This document shows, in pieces, positions 7,440 to 16,963 of a stretch of 64,000 bases of DNA (within the stretch, counting starts at the first letter, position 1; each line of letters opens with the position of its first letter). The notes under the pieces were generated by a model. That model was not told where the DNA came from. It saw only the letters and a list, made by a program, of their open reading frames with translations, and did no database searches. Position numbers and translations under genes: made by a program. Origin of the DNA: Anaerolineae bacterium (GTDB lineage Bacteria > Chloroflexota > Anaerolineae > Promineifilales > Promineifilaceae); assembly GCA_020848035.1 (NCBI GenBank), contig JADLAX010000058.1:1-64000 (forward strand), read 5' to 3'.

Positions 7440-8983
7440 GGTTCGTCTCCTGCCATTTCAATACCGGCCATCATCGCCCCAACGGCTTCGCGGTGTGCCT
7501 CTTCCGCCGGGATGATGCCCATCAGCCGTCCTTCGTAGATGGGGGCAATCCAGTCACTCAACGAGAAAATTTCGTCTAAATCTTCGGAAATGAGCAGAAC
7601 GGCCGCATGTTTAAATTTCGCCTCGTTCAACTTGTTGCGCACAAACTCAATCGCCCCGATGTCCAGCCCCTGCGACGGCAAATCGGCAATCACCAGGCGC
7701 GGATTGCGCGACAGCACCCGGGCCAAAATCAACTTTTGCAAATTACCACCTGACAGATTTTTTGCCTTCACATCCGCATTCGGCGTCTTCACCGCGTACT
7801 CCGCAATCACCTCGTCCGTGAGCTGGCGAATTTTGTGGTAATCCAGCGTGCCGCGATGCTGGTACTGCGCATCGAAGTAGTAATTCATCGCCATGTTCTC
7901 CACCAGCGAAAAGTCGGCAATGGAGCCCAGGTGGTTGCGGTCGGCGGGGATGTAGCCCAGTCCCTGCTGCCACCGGGCGTAGCTGGTGGCATTGGTGATG
8001 TCGCTGCCACGCAGCGTAATCTTGCCCGCCACCACGTCGCGCATCCCGGCCAGGCACTCCACCAGCTCGCGCTGCCCGTTGCCCGAAACCCCGGCAATGC
8101 CAAAAATCTCCCCCTCGCGAATCGAAAATGAGACGCCTTCCAGCGCCCGCACCCCCTTGTCGCTCTGCGCCACCAGATTTTCCACCTGGAGAATCGTTTC
8201 CCCTTTGGGCGCTTTTTCACGCTTCACGTTAAACAGCACCTCGCGACCCACCAGCTCGGTGGCCAGGCTTTTTTCCGTGGCGTGGGCCGTCTCGATGCAG
8301 GAGACTACCTGGCCGCGCCGCAAGACGGTGACCCGGTGGCTGATGCGCAGCACGATGGGCAGCTTGTGGGTGATGAAGGGCACGATGGCCACATTGTCTT
8401 TAGCCATCGCTTCGATGGAGGTGAGCAGCTTTTCCGTCTCGATGGGAGTTAAAGCGGCCGTTGGCTCATCCATGATCAGCAGTTCAGCCCCACGGTACAG
8501 CGCCTTGAGGATTTCCACAATTTGCTTCTCGCCTTCGGAGAGCTGCCACACTTTGGCCTTCAGGTCAATCGAAAAGCCAAACTTGTCGCACAGGTCGTGG
8601 ATTTCACGGGTGGTGCGCTTATAGTCCAGAATTTTCCCGGCACGCGGGTGCCCCAGGATGATGTTTTCGATGACGGTGTGCGCCGGGACCAGCTTGCGGT
8701 GCTGATGCACCATACCGATGCCGCGGTCAATGGCATCAAGAGGGGAACTAAACTTGACCTTCTCACCAGCCAGGTAAATTTCGCCTTCGTCTGGCTGGTA
8801 CTGGCCAAAGAGAATCTTCATCAGAGTCGATTTGCCTGCCCCGTTTTCCCCCAAAATGGCATGGATTTCACCGGCTTTGATGGCAAAGTCAATCTGGTCA
8901 TTGGCCAAGACGCCGGGGAAACGTTTGGTAATACCCCTGGCTTCTAACACCGTATCGCCGCGTTTTAACTGTTGCAGTAGCAC
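7436..8983 (-). CDS. Nucleoside-type ABC transporter ATP-binding protein
   Basis: A duplicated ATPase of the sugar/nucleoside importer type (RbsA/NupO-like), about 515 residues. The first half has Walker A GENGAGKSTLMK, signature LSEGEKQIVE and Walker B LLIMDEPTAALT. The second half has a degenerate Walker A (GVSGNGQRELVE), signature LSGGNLQKLI and RLVIADLPSQGLD. One half without a full P-loop is normal for this family. I chose the GTG at 8983 because AAAAGG lies just upstream and the extra N-terminal residues from an ATG at 9034 read into a hairpin region. It overlaps the downstream permease by 4 bases. Confidence 0.93.
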   Translation of the reverse strand: MLLQQLKRGDTVLEARGITKRFPGVLANDQIDFAIKAGEIHAILGENGAGKSTLMKILFGQYQPDEGEIYLAGEKVKFSSPLDAIDRGIGMVHQHRKLVPAHTVIENIILGHPRAGKILDYKRTTREIHDLCDKFGFSIDLKAKVWQLSEGEKQIVEILKALYRGAELLIMDEPTAALTPIETEKLLTSIEAMAKDNVAIVPFITHKLPIVLRISHRVTVLRRGQVVSCIETAHATEKSLATELVGREVLFNVKREKAPKGETILQVENLVAQSDKGVRALEGVSFSIREGEIFGIAGVSGNGQRELVECLAGMRDVVAGKITLRGSDITNATSYARWQQGLGYIPADRNHLGSIADFSLVENMAMNYYFDAQYQHRGTLDYHKIRQLTDEVIAEYAVKTPNADVKAKNLSGGNLQKLILARVLSRNPRLVIADLPSQGLDIGAIEFVRNKLNEAKFKHAAVLLISEDLDEIFSLSDWIAPIYEGRLMGIIPAEEAHREAVGAMMAGIEMAGDEP

Positions 8984-9058
8984 AATGCGCCTTTTAATTT
9001 TTAAGCGATGAGGCCCCCAGGTTGGGAGCCTCATCTCATTTTTGAAAGCAACAACACC

Positions 9059-9117
9059 GACCCTAAGGGTTTTGAATTCGACTACTCTGTCTCCGAAAAC
9101 GGCAAACCCTTAGGGTC
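9059..9117. repeat. Inverted repeat between lipoprotein and ATPase genes
   Basis: Perfect 14-base arms GACCCTAAGGGTTT (9059-9072) and AAACCCTTAGGGTC (9104-9117) around a 31-base loop, preceded by a second small stem GAGGC/GCCTC near 9010-9033. It may trim or attenuate the transcript so that more binding protein than transporter is made, which is common in such operons; this role is inferred. Confidence 0.7.
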
Positions 9118-9132
9118 TAGTAACGAGTTCGG

Positions 9133-10479
9133 TTACTCCAGAATGGTCACACCCATCAGGTCAAAGTTGAACTGCGACAGCAGCCATTCGGCCGTTGGTA
9201 CTTCACCAGCGGGCTTCACTTCTTCACCCGCCGCCGGAACGGGCAGCCCTTCCAGCTCCAGACCCGTGCCATTGCTGATAAAGGCATGCTCGGTAAACGG
9301 ATCCCATTCGCCAGCGATCATCTGCTCGCGGCGCTGTTCGACCAGGTCCAAAATCTCTTGCGGAATCAACGGCAAAGCGGCCGGGCTGATCGCCTCAATG
9401 CCTACCTTGCCATCATTCATCAGGTCCACGGTGGGCACTTCCGTGCCATCGGCCAGGGTTATCGAGCTTTCCATACCCAGGTACAGCACCGTTTCTGGAT
9501 TTTGTTCACCGGCCAGGAAGTCGTTGATCATGTGGTCATACAACACTTCCCAACGGGTATCGAAGGAAACGGCCACCGTGTCGGTATCAGCCCAGCCATA
9601 GAAACCAACGATGTCCATATCCTTGCCGACAAACCAGATGTCTTGCTCTACCGCCACGTCCAGCGGCGAGCCCGAATCTGTTTGCTGGGTCAGCACGTCG
9701 ACGTTGTATTCGCTGATCAGGGTCTCGGCAATACCGCGCTCTTCGGGCGGCAGGAACCAGTCACCGGCATAACGCACGTAAATGTTAATGTCCTTGCCCA
9801 GCATCTCGGCCGCATCCTGCACGCCCAGAACAAAACCATTGGTGCGGCGAATCACCTGCACCGAGGGGAAGGCGGAGACAATGCCGATGTTGCCCGTTTC
9901 GGTCAGGGCACCCGCGATGAGCCCTTCCAGGTAAAGCGCCTGGTACTGGCGCGGGAAGAGGCGGATGAAGTTACGCTCGGTGGAGAGGTCACTGGCGATA
10001 ATCGAGCCAAAATACACATCGGGATATTTCTCGGTGATCTCTTGCAGCGGCAGGCCCATGAACTCGGCGTTGCCAATCACGATGTCTGCGCCGTTGGCAA
10101 TCAATTCTTCGGCATAGGGCACGGTGAGATCGGGGCCAACCTCTTCGCGGAACACGTACTCAACGTTGTCGTATTTTTCAGCCAGTCGTTCACCGGCGCG
10201 GTCGTGTGCCCCGGACCAGGTGGTGCCTTCGATGACGCTAAAGTGCTGGATGGCCAGGGTAACGGTGCCATCACCTGCGTCGGCGGTGTCTTCGCTCGCG
10301 GCTTCGTCGGCGGTATCGGCCGTATCAGCGGTGTCTGCGGCGTCACCACTTTCGGCAGCATCTTCGCCATCGGAAGACGTACACTGGGTCATGGCCAGGG
10401 CCAGCACCAGCAGCAGGAGCCACAACAACACACGCGGCATTTTGTGAGCTTCGTTCTTGGACAAGATTTTGCTGAACAT
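9133..10479 (-). CDS. BMP-family nucleoside-binding lipoprotein
   Basis: The substrate-binding protein of the ABC importer, 448 residues. It starts with a lipoprotein signal peptide: hydrophobic VLLWLLLLVLALAM then lipobox MTQC (Cys near residue 33). A low-complexity Asp/Ala/Thr linker with TAD repeats follows, then the Bmp/PnrA domain. Domain hallmarks include VTLAIQHFSVIEGTTWSGAH, IVIGNAEFMGLP, TGNIGIVSAFPS and a NGFVLGVQDAAEML segment. It is the first gene of the operon and has a strong ribosome site (GGAGGAAG) before its ATG. Known relatives bind purine nucleosides; the exact ligand here is unknown. Confidence 0.92.
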   Translation of the reverse strand: MFSKILSKNEAHKMPRVLLWLLLLVLALAMTQCTSSDGEDAAESGDAADTADTADTADEAASEDTADAGDGTVTLAIQHFSVIEGTTWSGAHDRAGERLAEKYDNVEYVFREEVGPDLTVPYAEELIANGADIVIGNAEFMGLPLQEITEKYPDVYFGSIIASDLSTERNFIRLFPRQYQALYLEGLIAGALTETGNIGIVSAFPSVQVIRRTNGFVLGVQDAAEMLGKDINIYVRYAGDWFLPPEERGIAETLISEYNVDVLTQQTDSGSPLDVAVEQDIWFVGKDMDIVGFYGWADTDTVAVSFDTRWEVLYDHMINDFLAGEQNPETVLYLGMESSITLADGTEVPTVDLMNDGKVGIEAISPAALPLIPQEILDLVEQRREQMIAGEWDPFTEHAFISNGTGLELEGLPVPAAGEEVKPAGEVPTAEWLLSQFNFDLMGVTILE

Positions 10480-10756
10480 TTTCTTCCTCCTTCTTCAATT
10501 GACATCAACAAAACAATATGGGGAACAAATTTACCACAACGTACTGCCTGTCGTGGCGTGTAAGCGAACAGCGTTACGGGCGTTTTTGAAGTTGGGAAAT
10601 TCTAGGGAATTATCAATGAGTCGTCAAATTCAATATTTGGTGTCTCTCCAGCATTACTGGACATGTTGGTAAAACCAAAATTTCGCGGATTATCTGGCGG
10701 GCGGGATGCTTCGGAGGACCTTAGCATGACAATTTTTTTTGCCCAACTAAATTTTT
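10480..10756. other. Intergenic region, probable promoter side of the ABC operon
   Basis: No open frame with a ribosome site. The stretch is AT-rich and should hold the leftward promoter for the nucleoside transporter operon, but no clear -35/-10 pair stands out. Confidence 0.4.
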
Positions 10757-10818
10757 AGCGTCGCACGGGACGCAGAGCGTCCTGGTCATCATTCCCACGC
10801 GGAGCGCGGGAACGAGTC
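10757..10818. repeat. GGGACGCAGAGCGTCC / ATTCCCACG repeat
   Basis: Contains GGACGCAGAGCGTCC and then ATTCCCACGCGGAGCGCGGG, each a short stem. The same words recur at 59781-59876. Sequences of this kind are widespread as small repeats in environmental bacteria. Confidence 0.65.
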
Positions 10819-10863
10819 ATGCTACCTGTTTAGCTAAAATAACCTTTTGCTTCGTCAAACAAA

Positions 10864-10902
10864 TAAAAAAGGGTGACCAGGCTTACGTTCACCTGGTCAC
10901 CC
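10864..10902 (-). terminator. Intrinsic terminator of the acyl-CoA synthetase gene
   Basis: On the reverse strand, GGGTGACCAGG, a 10-base loop and CCTGGTCACCC form a perfect 11-bp stem directly followed by a T run. It lies 24 bases past the stop codon of the leftward synthetase gene. Confidence 0.88.
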
Positions 10903-10925
10903 TTTCACCTGATCACCCCGTCATC

Positions 10926-13676
10926 TTACTCCAGGTCGATGATCGCCTTAAACAGCTCCGCCTCGCGCTCCAGGCGGAAGCCCAGCTTGAGGCAGATGGC
11001 GCGCATGCCGCGATTTTCGGCCAGCAGGTAAGCCACGACACGCTTCACGCCTTCCTGACGGCCGATTTCCAGCAAGTGCACCAACATCGCCGTCCCCACC
11101 CCCTGGCTCTGGTAACGGTCACTCACCAGGATGGCAAACTCAGCCTCATCGCCCGTACGCTCCTTGGTGAGACGCCCAGCGGCGATGATTTCCTCTTCGT
11201 CTGACTTGGGATTTTTGTGAGTCACCACAATGGCCATGTCGCGGTCGTAATCCACAAAGCAGATGCGGGTGAGGCGCTCGTGCTCCACGCGCTGGTCCAG
11301 CTGAAAGGCGCGGAAGTAGCGCAGGTAGACCGACCGTTCCGACAGCGTTTCGTGGAACTTCACCATCTTCGGCTCATCTTCGGGGCGGATGGGGCGCAGG
11401 GTCACTTCCAGGCTGTCTTCGGTGGTGATATTTTTGATGTACTGGGAAGGATACGGCCGTATCGCCAGCTGCGGTAGTTCACTTTCCTGTACCTCGGGAC
11501 CAACCAGCACCACCCGTGCATCCAGCGCCACCAGCTCATCCGCCGAGGCAAACAGCGGGTTAATATCGATCTCCTTGATCCAGCGCTGATCAATCACCAG
11601 TTGGCCAAAGCGCACCAGCAGCGCCTCCAGCGCCGCCAGATCTACCGGCGGACGGCCGCGCACGCCCTGCAACGCCGTGTAAATCTTGGTCCGCTCCATC
11701 ATGCGGCGAGCCAGCGTGGTGGTCAGCGGCGGCAGGCCCAAGGCCCGATCCTTAAATACCTCCACCAGTGTACCGCCCGTGCCAAACAGCAGCACCGGGC
11801 CAAACTGCGGGTCCGGGCTGGCACCGATGATCAGCTCATAGCCGTCCCCCAGACGCAGCATCGGCTGCACCGTTACGCCCAGGAAATCCTCGGCGCTGTA
11901 CTTGGTGGTAACGGTCTGCTCCATCGTGTTGTAGGCATGGCGCACCTCGCTGGCCGTGGCCAGGTCCAGGCGCACCCCACCCACGTCGGTTTTGTGGGTG
12001 ATCGTCTCCGAATTGAGCTTGAGCACCACCGGGTAGCCCATCGCCTCGGCAATGTCGGCGGCTTCATCGGCCGTACGGGCCAGGCGAGTTTCCACGGTGG
12101 GAATGTCATACGCGGCCAGTACCTGCTTCGATTCGTACTCGGTAAGAATGGTGCGACCGGATTGGCGCACTTTGGTCAGCATATCGGAAATGCCCCGGAT
12201 TTTCTGCGTGCTTTCTTCCGTCTCTTCGGGCAGAAACGGCGTTTCGTAAAGGCTTTGCAGCCGTTTGTGATAGCGCCACATGTATTGGAAAACGCGAGCG
12301 GCCGTATCCGGGAAAGCAAACGTCGGGATGTTGGCCTGGTTCAAAATCGCCTCACCGCTGGCAATATCCGCGCCACCCATCCAACTGGCGATCACCGGTT
12401 TGCCATAGGGGTACTGCGGCGGACGGCCGTACAACTTCTTCAGCTCCTGGGCCGTTTGGGTCGGGTCGGTCATCGCCTGTGGCGTCAAAATTACCAGCAG
12501 GCCGTCGCTGTTTTCATCGTTGGCGGCAATCTGGATCGCCTTGGCATACCGCTCTGCGTCGGCATCGCCCAAAATGTCAACCGGGTTGTTGCGGCTCCAG
12601 TGCGGCGGCAAAAAGTCGTTCAGCTCACTCATCGTCTTTTCGGAAAGCTGGGCCAGCTCACCCCGGTTGGTAATGAGCGAATCGGTGGCCAGCACACCAG
12701 GGCCACCCGCGTTGGTGACGATGGTCAGGCGCGGGCCGCGCGGCCGAGGCTGCTTGGCCAGCACCTCAGCCATGTTAAACAAGTCGTCGATGGAGTCTAC
12801 CCGCAGCACGCCAGAGCGGCGGAACGCGGCCGCCAGCACCTCGTCGCTGCCGGTGAGGGAACCGGTATGCGAAGCCGCCGCCAACGCAGCCGCCTCGGTA
12901 CGGCCCGGCTTGATGACAATGATCGGTTTGGCCAGAGCCACCTCCCGCGCCGCCGAGAGGAAAGAGCGGGCATTGCCGATCGACTCCATGTAGATGACGA
13001 TGCTCTTGGTGCGCGGATCGTCGCCCAGGTAATAAATCAGGTCGCCCCAGTCCACGTCCAGCATGGAGCCGATGGAGACGAAGGAGCTGAAGCCCACATT
13101 TTCGCGGAAAGACCAGTCGAGGATGGAGGTGAGCAGCGCCCCACTCTGGCTGATAAAGCCGACGGTACCGGGGCGGGCCATGGCGCTGGCAAAGGTGGCG
13201 TTCAGCCCGCTGATGGGGTTCATCACCCCCAGGCAGTTGGGGCCGATGATGCGCATGTGACCGCGCCGCGCTTCGGCCAGGAGTTCCTGCTCAAGCTTCG
13301 CCCCTTCCGGGCCAATCTCCTTAAACCCGGCCGAAATGACGATGGCCCCCCGGACACCCGCTTCCACACATTCGCGAATGATGCCGGGCACGGTACGCGC
13401 CGGGGTCACGATAATGGCCAGGTCTACTTTTTCCGGCACTTCGCCAATGCTGGGGTACGATTTGATGCCCATCACGCTGCCACGTGTCGGGTTGATGGGG
13501 AAGATAGTGCCACCAAACGAGTTGGTCATGAGGTTCCACAGGATGGTGCGCCCCACGCTGCCCTCGCGCTCGGTAGCCCCAATCAGGGCGACGCTGCGCG
13601 GGGAGAAGATGACATCGAGTGGATTTTTATTGTAGCTAAAGACATCGTGGGCTGTACCACGGGTTAGGTCAATCAT
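10926..13676 (-). CDS. ADP-forming acyl-CoA synthetase fused to GNAT acetyltransferase
   Basis: A 916-residue fusion in the order CoA-binding domain (about 20-150), succinyl-CoA-ligase-like domains (150-470), ATP-grasp (about 500-720) and C-terminal GNAT (about 745-916). This is the layout of the PatZ/YfiQ family of protein lysine acetyltransferases and of ADP-forming acetyl-CoA synthetases. Visible motifs are SVALIGATEREGSVG, GFISQSGALLTSILDW, HTGSLTGSDEV and the GNAT acetyl-CoA loop RYQSQGVGTAMLVHL. The catalytic His of active synthetases (HTGS motif) is kept here, whereas PatZ-type regulators are described as having lost it, so this protein may both make acyl-CoA and acetylate proteins. 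AGGAG precedes the ATG and a clear terminator follows. Confidence 0.9.
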   Translation of the reverse strand: MIDLTRGTAHDVFSYNKNPLDVIFSPRSVALIGATEREGSVGRTILWNLMTNSFGGTIFPINPTRGSVMGIKSYPSIGEVPEKVDLAIIVTPARTVPGIIRECVEAGVRGAIVISAGFKEIGPEGAKLEQELLAEARRGHMRIIGPNCLGVMNPISGLNATFASAMARPGTVGFISQSGALLTSILDWSFRENVGFSSFVSIGSMLDVDWGDLIYYLGDDPRTKSIVIYMESIGNARSFLSAAREVALAKPIIVIKPGRTEAAALAAASHTGSLTGSDEVLAAAFRRSGVLRVDSIDDLFNMAEVLAKQPRPRGPRLTIVTNAGGPGVLATDSLITNRGELAQLSEKTMSELNDFLPPHWSRNNPVDILGDADAERYAKAIQIAANDENSDGLLVILTPQAMTDPTQTAQELKKLYGRPPQYPYGKPVIASWMGGADIASGEAILNQANIPTFAFPDTAARVFQYMWRYHKRLQSLYETPFLPEETEESTQKIRGISDMLTKVRQSGRTILTEYESKQVLAAYDIPTVETRLARTADEAADIAEAMGYPVVLKLNSETITHKTDVGGVRLDLATASEVRHAYNTMEQTVTTKYSAEDFLGVTVQPMLRLGDGYELIIGASPDPQFGPVLLFGTGGTLVEVFKDRALGLPPLTTTLARRMMERTKIYTALQGVRGRPPVDLAALEALLVRFGQLVIDQRWIKEIDINPLFASADELVALDARVVLVGPEVQESELPQLAIRPYPSQYIKNITTEDSLEVTLRPIRPEDEPKMVKFHETLSERSVYLRYFRAFQLDQRVEHERLTRICFVDYDRDMAIVVTHKNPKSDEEEIIAAGRLTKERTGDEAEFAILVSDRYQSQGVGTAMLVHLLEIGRQEGVKRVVAYLLAENRGMRAICLKLGFRLEREAELFKAIIDLE

Positions 13677-13737
13677 TTTGCTTTGCTCCTGTTAATTTTT
13701 GCAACATTTTACGAAACTTCCGGTATTCTCTGTCAAC

Positions 13738-13799
13738 ACCTGACAGGTTTTAGAAGCGTACCTGCCAGGCAATTACTCTGGTAGAAACCTGTCAGGTTT
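13738..13799. repeat. AACCTGACAGGTTT palindromic repeat, copy 1
   Basis: ACCTGACAGGTTT (13738-13750) and AAACCTGTCAGGTTT (13785-13799) are each palindromic and also pair with each other. The same element occurs at 35853-35916. Confidence 0.75.
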
Positions 13800-13814
13800 A
13801 AAAGGTTACTTTTA

Positions 13815-14789
13815 ATGAAACGAACCCAAAAAATGCTGTTTGTCCTGGCCAATGGATACATCCTGCTCTTTTTTTCAGAGATGATGTTTTGGGGCCATAT
13901 GGCGTTGAAAGATTTACCCATGACTTTGCTGGCATACTCGACGATCGGTTTTGTGTTTTTAACGGCCGTTTCCCACTTCCGCATTCAAGAAAAATGGGGG
14001 CTCTTTCTGGCCGGGGCACTGTTTGGCTGGCTGGCCGAAGGTGTGCTGGTGCAAACCACCTACGAAGAGCTGCCCCTGAGCCTGTCGTTTACCGGACTGG
14101 CCTGGCATGCGTTGTTAACCATCTGGCTGGGTTGGTATTGGCTGCCGCAATCGCTCCGACAAGGGAGCGCCTGGCAGGTGGTACGGCGTGCCGGAGCCAC
14201 CGGGGGGCTGTTTGGCCTGTGGCTGCTGATGTGGCAGGTAGAAGTTCATCCGGCCCAGCCACCAACCCCCGGCAGTTTTGTCTGGTTTGCCCTGTTTAGC
14301 TCCGTGGGCCTGGGGGTTAGCTACTGGCTGCTGCACCGGCTGGAAGGTGCCCGCTTTCAGGCGAGCCGCCGGGAATTTACGGCCGTTGCCTGCCTGCTGC
14401 TGCTCTACTTTGCCATCCAAACGGTGCCCACAACCCCGGTGGCGCTGCTGGTGCTGCCGCTGCTTTTGCTGTTGTTAATTGTGCCACTCAAAAAAGCCAG
14501 GTCGGAAGACGGCCGTTCGCTGCTGACAGAAATCGCTGGCCCCCTGGCGCTGCCCAACCTGTTGGCCCTGGCGGCGCTGCCTGCCAGTGCTATTGTCACC
14601 TTTTCGGTTGCAACCTGGTTACAGATACCGCCTTACAGCCATTACGTGTTGTATGCCATCACAACACCGCTGGGTTTTATTTTGCTGGGAATGTCAATTG
14701 TTAAACAGTGGCGCAGAAAATCGAGGGAAACGGCCGTCACCCACCCATCCACCTTGCCGGTGAATAGTTTACCGTTTGAGCATGAGTGA
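13815..14789 (+). CDS. Hypothetical polytopic membrane protein
   Basis: A 324-residue protein with about nine or ten hydrophobic segments (for example MLFVLANGYILLFFSEMMFW at the start, LLLLYFAIQTVP and LLVLPLLLLLLIVPL in the middle, YVLYAITTPLGFILLGM near the end). Small conserved-looking loops such as GALFGWLAEGVLVQTTYEE resemble uncharacterised Chloroflexota and actinobacterial membrane proteins, but I cannot assign a family. AAAGG lies 9 bases before the ATG. Its 3' end overlaps the convergent pyrE gene by 21 bases, and no terminator separates the two. Three ACGGCCGT-type motifs fall inside. Function unknown. Confidence 0.75.
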   Translation: MKRTQKMLFVLANGYILLFFSEMMFWGHMALKDLPMTLLAYSTIGFVFLTAVSHFRIQEKWGLFLAGALFGWLAEGVLVQTTYEELPLSLSFTGLAWHALLTIWLGWYWLPQSLRQGSAWQVVRRAGATGGLFGLWLLMWQVEVHPAQPPTPGSFVWFALFSSVGLGVSYWLLHRLEGARFQASRREFTAVACLLLLYFAIQTVPTTPVALLVLPLLLLLLIVPLKKARSEDGRSLLTEIAGPLALPNLLALAALPASAIVTFSVATWLQIPPYSHYVLYAITTPLGFILLGMSIVKQWRRKSRETAVTHPSTLPVNSLPFEHE

Positions 14790-15380
14790 TTCGGCTACTT
14801 TTGCGTGTTCTTTGCTGGTAATACGTTCGTGTTTTTCCAGAATAGACAGGAGTTGGCTGATCTTCATGGCGGCGTGCAGCGTGTACCCCTGCTCTTGCAT
14901 CGTTTGCACCCCTCCCTGCTCCCGGTCGATAAGGACAACGGCGTGCTGCACTTGCAGCCCAACCGATTTGAGCGCCACGATGGCCTCTAGAATCGAATCC
15001 CCCGAGGTAATGAGGTCGTCAACGACAACGGCCGTTTGCCCCACCTGCCATACCCCCTCGATCTCCTTGCCCGTGCCGTAACTCTTCGCGGTTTTACGTG
15101 GGTAGATGAGCGGCTTGTCCAGATCCAGGCACAGCGCCGTGCCCAACGGCAGCCCGGCCAGCGGCGTCGCCGCCAGCAAGTCAAACGCCAGCCCATCCAG
15201 CACCGTGCGATAGGCCGCCACCGCATCACGCAGCGCTCGTGGGTGGGAAACCAACAGGCGCAAATCAAGGTAGATGCGCGATTTTCGGCCGCTGTGCAGC
15301 TTAAATTTGCCTAGCTGTACGGCACCAATATCAAATAATGTCAGGGCAAACTGTTCCAGGGGTGGCAAGGTTTCGCTCAT
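14769..15380 (-). CDS. pyrE: Orotate phosphoribosyltransferase
   Basis: Joins orotate to PRPP to make orotidine monophosphate in de novo pyrimidine synthesis. The 203-residue protein has the expected start (FDIGAVQLGKFKLHSGRKS), the substrate hood DLLAATPLAGLPLG, and the PRPP-binding motif TAVVVDDLITSGDS near residue 117. LIDREQGG follows. The Lys pair around PRKTAKSYGTGKEIEG fits the flexible catalytic loop. There is no ribosome site: TTTACC-17-TAATAT lies 7 bases upstream of the ATG, so the transcript is probably leaderless. No other pyr gene is adjacent. It converges on and overlaps the membrane-protein gene to its left. Confidence 0.93.
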   Translation of the reverse strand: MSETLPPLEQFALTLFDIGAVQLGKFKLHSGRKSRIYLDLRLLVSHPRALRDAVAAYRTVLDGLAFDLLAATPLAGLPLGTALCLDLDKPLIYPRKTAKSYGTGKEIEGVWQVGQTAVVVDDLITSGDSILEAIVALKSVGLQVQHAVVLIDREQGGVQTMQEQGYTLHAAMKISQLLSILEKHERITSKEHAKVAESLMLKR

Positions 15381-15387
15381 AGGGCCG

Positions 15388-15416
15388 ATATTAACACGGA
15401 TTCAGGATTCGGTAAA
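15388..15416 (-). promoter_or_regulatory. Putative leaderless promoter of pyrE
   Basis: On the reverse strand TTTACC (15416-15411), a 17-base spacer and TAATAT (15393-15388), with the ATG 7 bases further on. The predicted start of transcription falls at the start codon. Confidence 0.55.
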
Positions 15417-15520
15417 CACGTTTTTGGTTCGCCGCAGCGAGGGATGTTGTGATAAAGTGGAAACCATTCACAACTTCTAATCCGCAGAAACTTTGACGCA
15501 AAACAGCAAAGAGGCTCCAT

Positions 15521-16720
15521 TTGAACGAACAACAATTCACCACCCGCGCCGTTCATGCCGGTGAGCGGGCCGATTTGAGCCACATCAATTCGGTCGTCAC
15601 CCCGATTTTCCCCTCGGTGGGTTACACCTTTGCCGATTCCACCGAGCTGGACGCCGTGCTGGGCGGCGCACAGCCGGGTTACGTGTACTCGCCCCGCTAT
15701 GCCAACCCGACGGTGACGGCTTTGGAAACGGCCGTTGCTACCCTCGAATCCGCCGAAGCCGCCCTGGCCCTGCCCTCCGGCATGGCGGCAGTGCACCTGG
15801 CACTACTGGGGGCCGGGGTGCGGGCCGGGTGCCACGTCGTTGTGGCGGCGGACGTGTACGGCGCAACCTACTCGCTGGTGCAAGGGATTTTTGCCGAGCT
15901 CGGGGCCACGGTGCACCTGGTAGATGTGCTGGATTTGGACGGCATTGAGGCAATTTTGGGACGGGTGGGCTGTACGGCCGTTCTTGTCGAAACCATCTCC
16001 AATCCGCTCATGAAGGTGGCCGATCTGCCCCGCCTGGCTGAACTGGCCCACGCCCACCGCGCGAAACTGCTGGTGGACAACACCTTCTGCTCGCCTTACC
16101 TGTGCAACCCGCTCACCTTCGGCGCCGACATGGTGATCCACAGCGCCACCAAGTTCATCGGCGGGCATGGCGACGTGATGGCGGGCGTCGTCGCCACCAG
16201 CGCCGAACTCAAGGCCGAGATGGTGCGGCTGAACAAGCTGCTGGGCAGCAGCCTCGGCCCGTTCGAGGCATGGCTGGCTCATCGCGGCCTGAAAACCCTG
16301 CCCTTGCGGATGCGCCAGCAATGCCAGAATGCGCTGGAAATCGCCACCTGGCTGCAAAACCATCCCAAAATCAGCCAGGTGCATTACGCCTTCCTACCCG
16401 ACCATCCCCAGTTTGACCTGATGCACCAGCTCAGCGGCGGCAAGGGCGGCGGCGCGGTGCTCTCGTTTGAGGTGCGCGGCGCGGGCAAGCCAGAAATCTT
16501 TGCCCTGATGGACGCCTTGCAGCTGATCCAGCCCGCCACCTCGCTGGGCGACATTTATTCGCTGATGCTCTACCCGGCCATCTCCTCCCACCGCACGCTT
16601 ACCCCGGCCGAGCGCCATAGCCTGGGCATTGGCGATGGCCTGCTGCGCCTCTCCGCCGGCATTGAAGATGCCGCCGATATCCAGGCGGATCTGGCGCAGG
16701 CGCTGGAGAAGATTTCGTAG
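15521..16720 (+). CDS. Trans-sulfuration family PLP enzyme (cystathionine gamma-synthase / gamma-lyase-like)
   Basis: A 399-residue member of the Cys/Met metabolism PLP family. Visible marks are the N-terminal FTTRAVHAGERAD, the substrate and phosphate site YSPRYANPTVTALETAVA, SGMAAVHLALL, the aspartate strand LLVDNTFCSPYL and the PLP-lysine motif IHSATKFIGGHGDVMAG (Lys near residue 210). The C-terminal SLGDIYSLMLYPA and LRLSAGIEDAADIQADL close the domain. Start is a TTG, with AGAGG upstream. Members include cystathionine gamma-synthase, beta/gamma-lyases and O-acylhomoserine sulfhydrylases. The sequence alone does not decide between these, and no met gene is next to it. Confidence 0.9.
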   Translation: MNEQQFTTRAVHAGERADLSHINSVVTPIFPSVGYTFADSTELDAVLGGAQPGYVYSPRYANPTVTALETAVATLESAEAALALPSGMAAVHLALLGAGVRAGCHVVVAADVYGATYSLVQGIFAELGATVHLVDVLDLDGIEAILGRVGCTAVLVETISNPLMKVADLPRLAELAHAHRAKLLVDNTFCSPYLCNPLTFGADMVIHSATKFIGGHGDVMAGVVATSAELKAEMVRLNKLLGSSLGPFEAWLAHRGLKTLPLRMRQQCQNALEIATWLQNHPKISQVHYAFLPDHPQFDLMHQLSGGKGGGAVLSFEVRGAGKPEIFALMDALQLIQPATSLGDIYSLMLYPAISSHRTLTPAERHSLGIGDGLLRLSAGIEDAADIQADLAQALEKIS

Positions 16721-16963
16721 CCGCGCTTTCTTAGCGCGAGCCTGTACAAGAGAGGGGTAGAAACGCTCAACATGTGAAGGAACGGCCGTTCACCACACCC
16801 TCGCCCTGATCACCCTCAATCTAACCGACTTCGAGTTAATTCCAGGGCGGCGCATCCACTTACTCCAATAAAACAACTTAAGCAGTTGAACTATTTTTAG
16901 CGATCCCGGCCTTGCCAGTGGAGTTGATTCCACAAGGTGAGTCGGGGCGAAGGAAGATAATTT

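Noticed and set aside
11601..13667. Very long open frame on the forward strand opposite the acyl-CoA synthetase gene
   Set aside because: It is an antisense shadow of a GC-rich gene; it is rich in Arg, Gln and His, has no ribosome site, and resembles no family, while the opposite strand has clear domains and a terminator.
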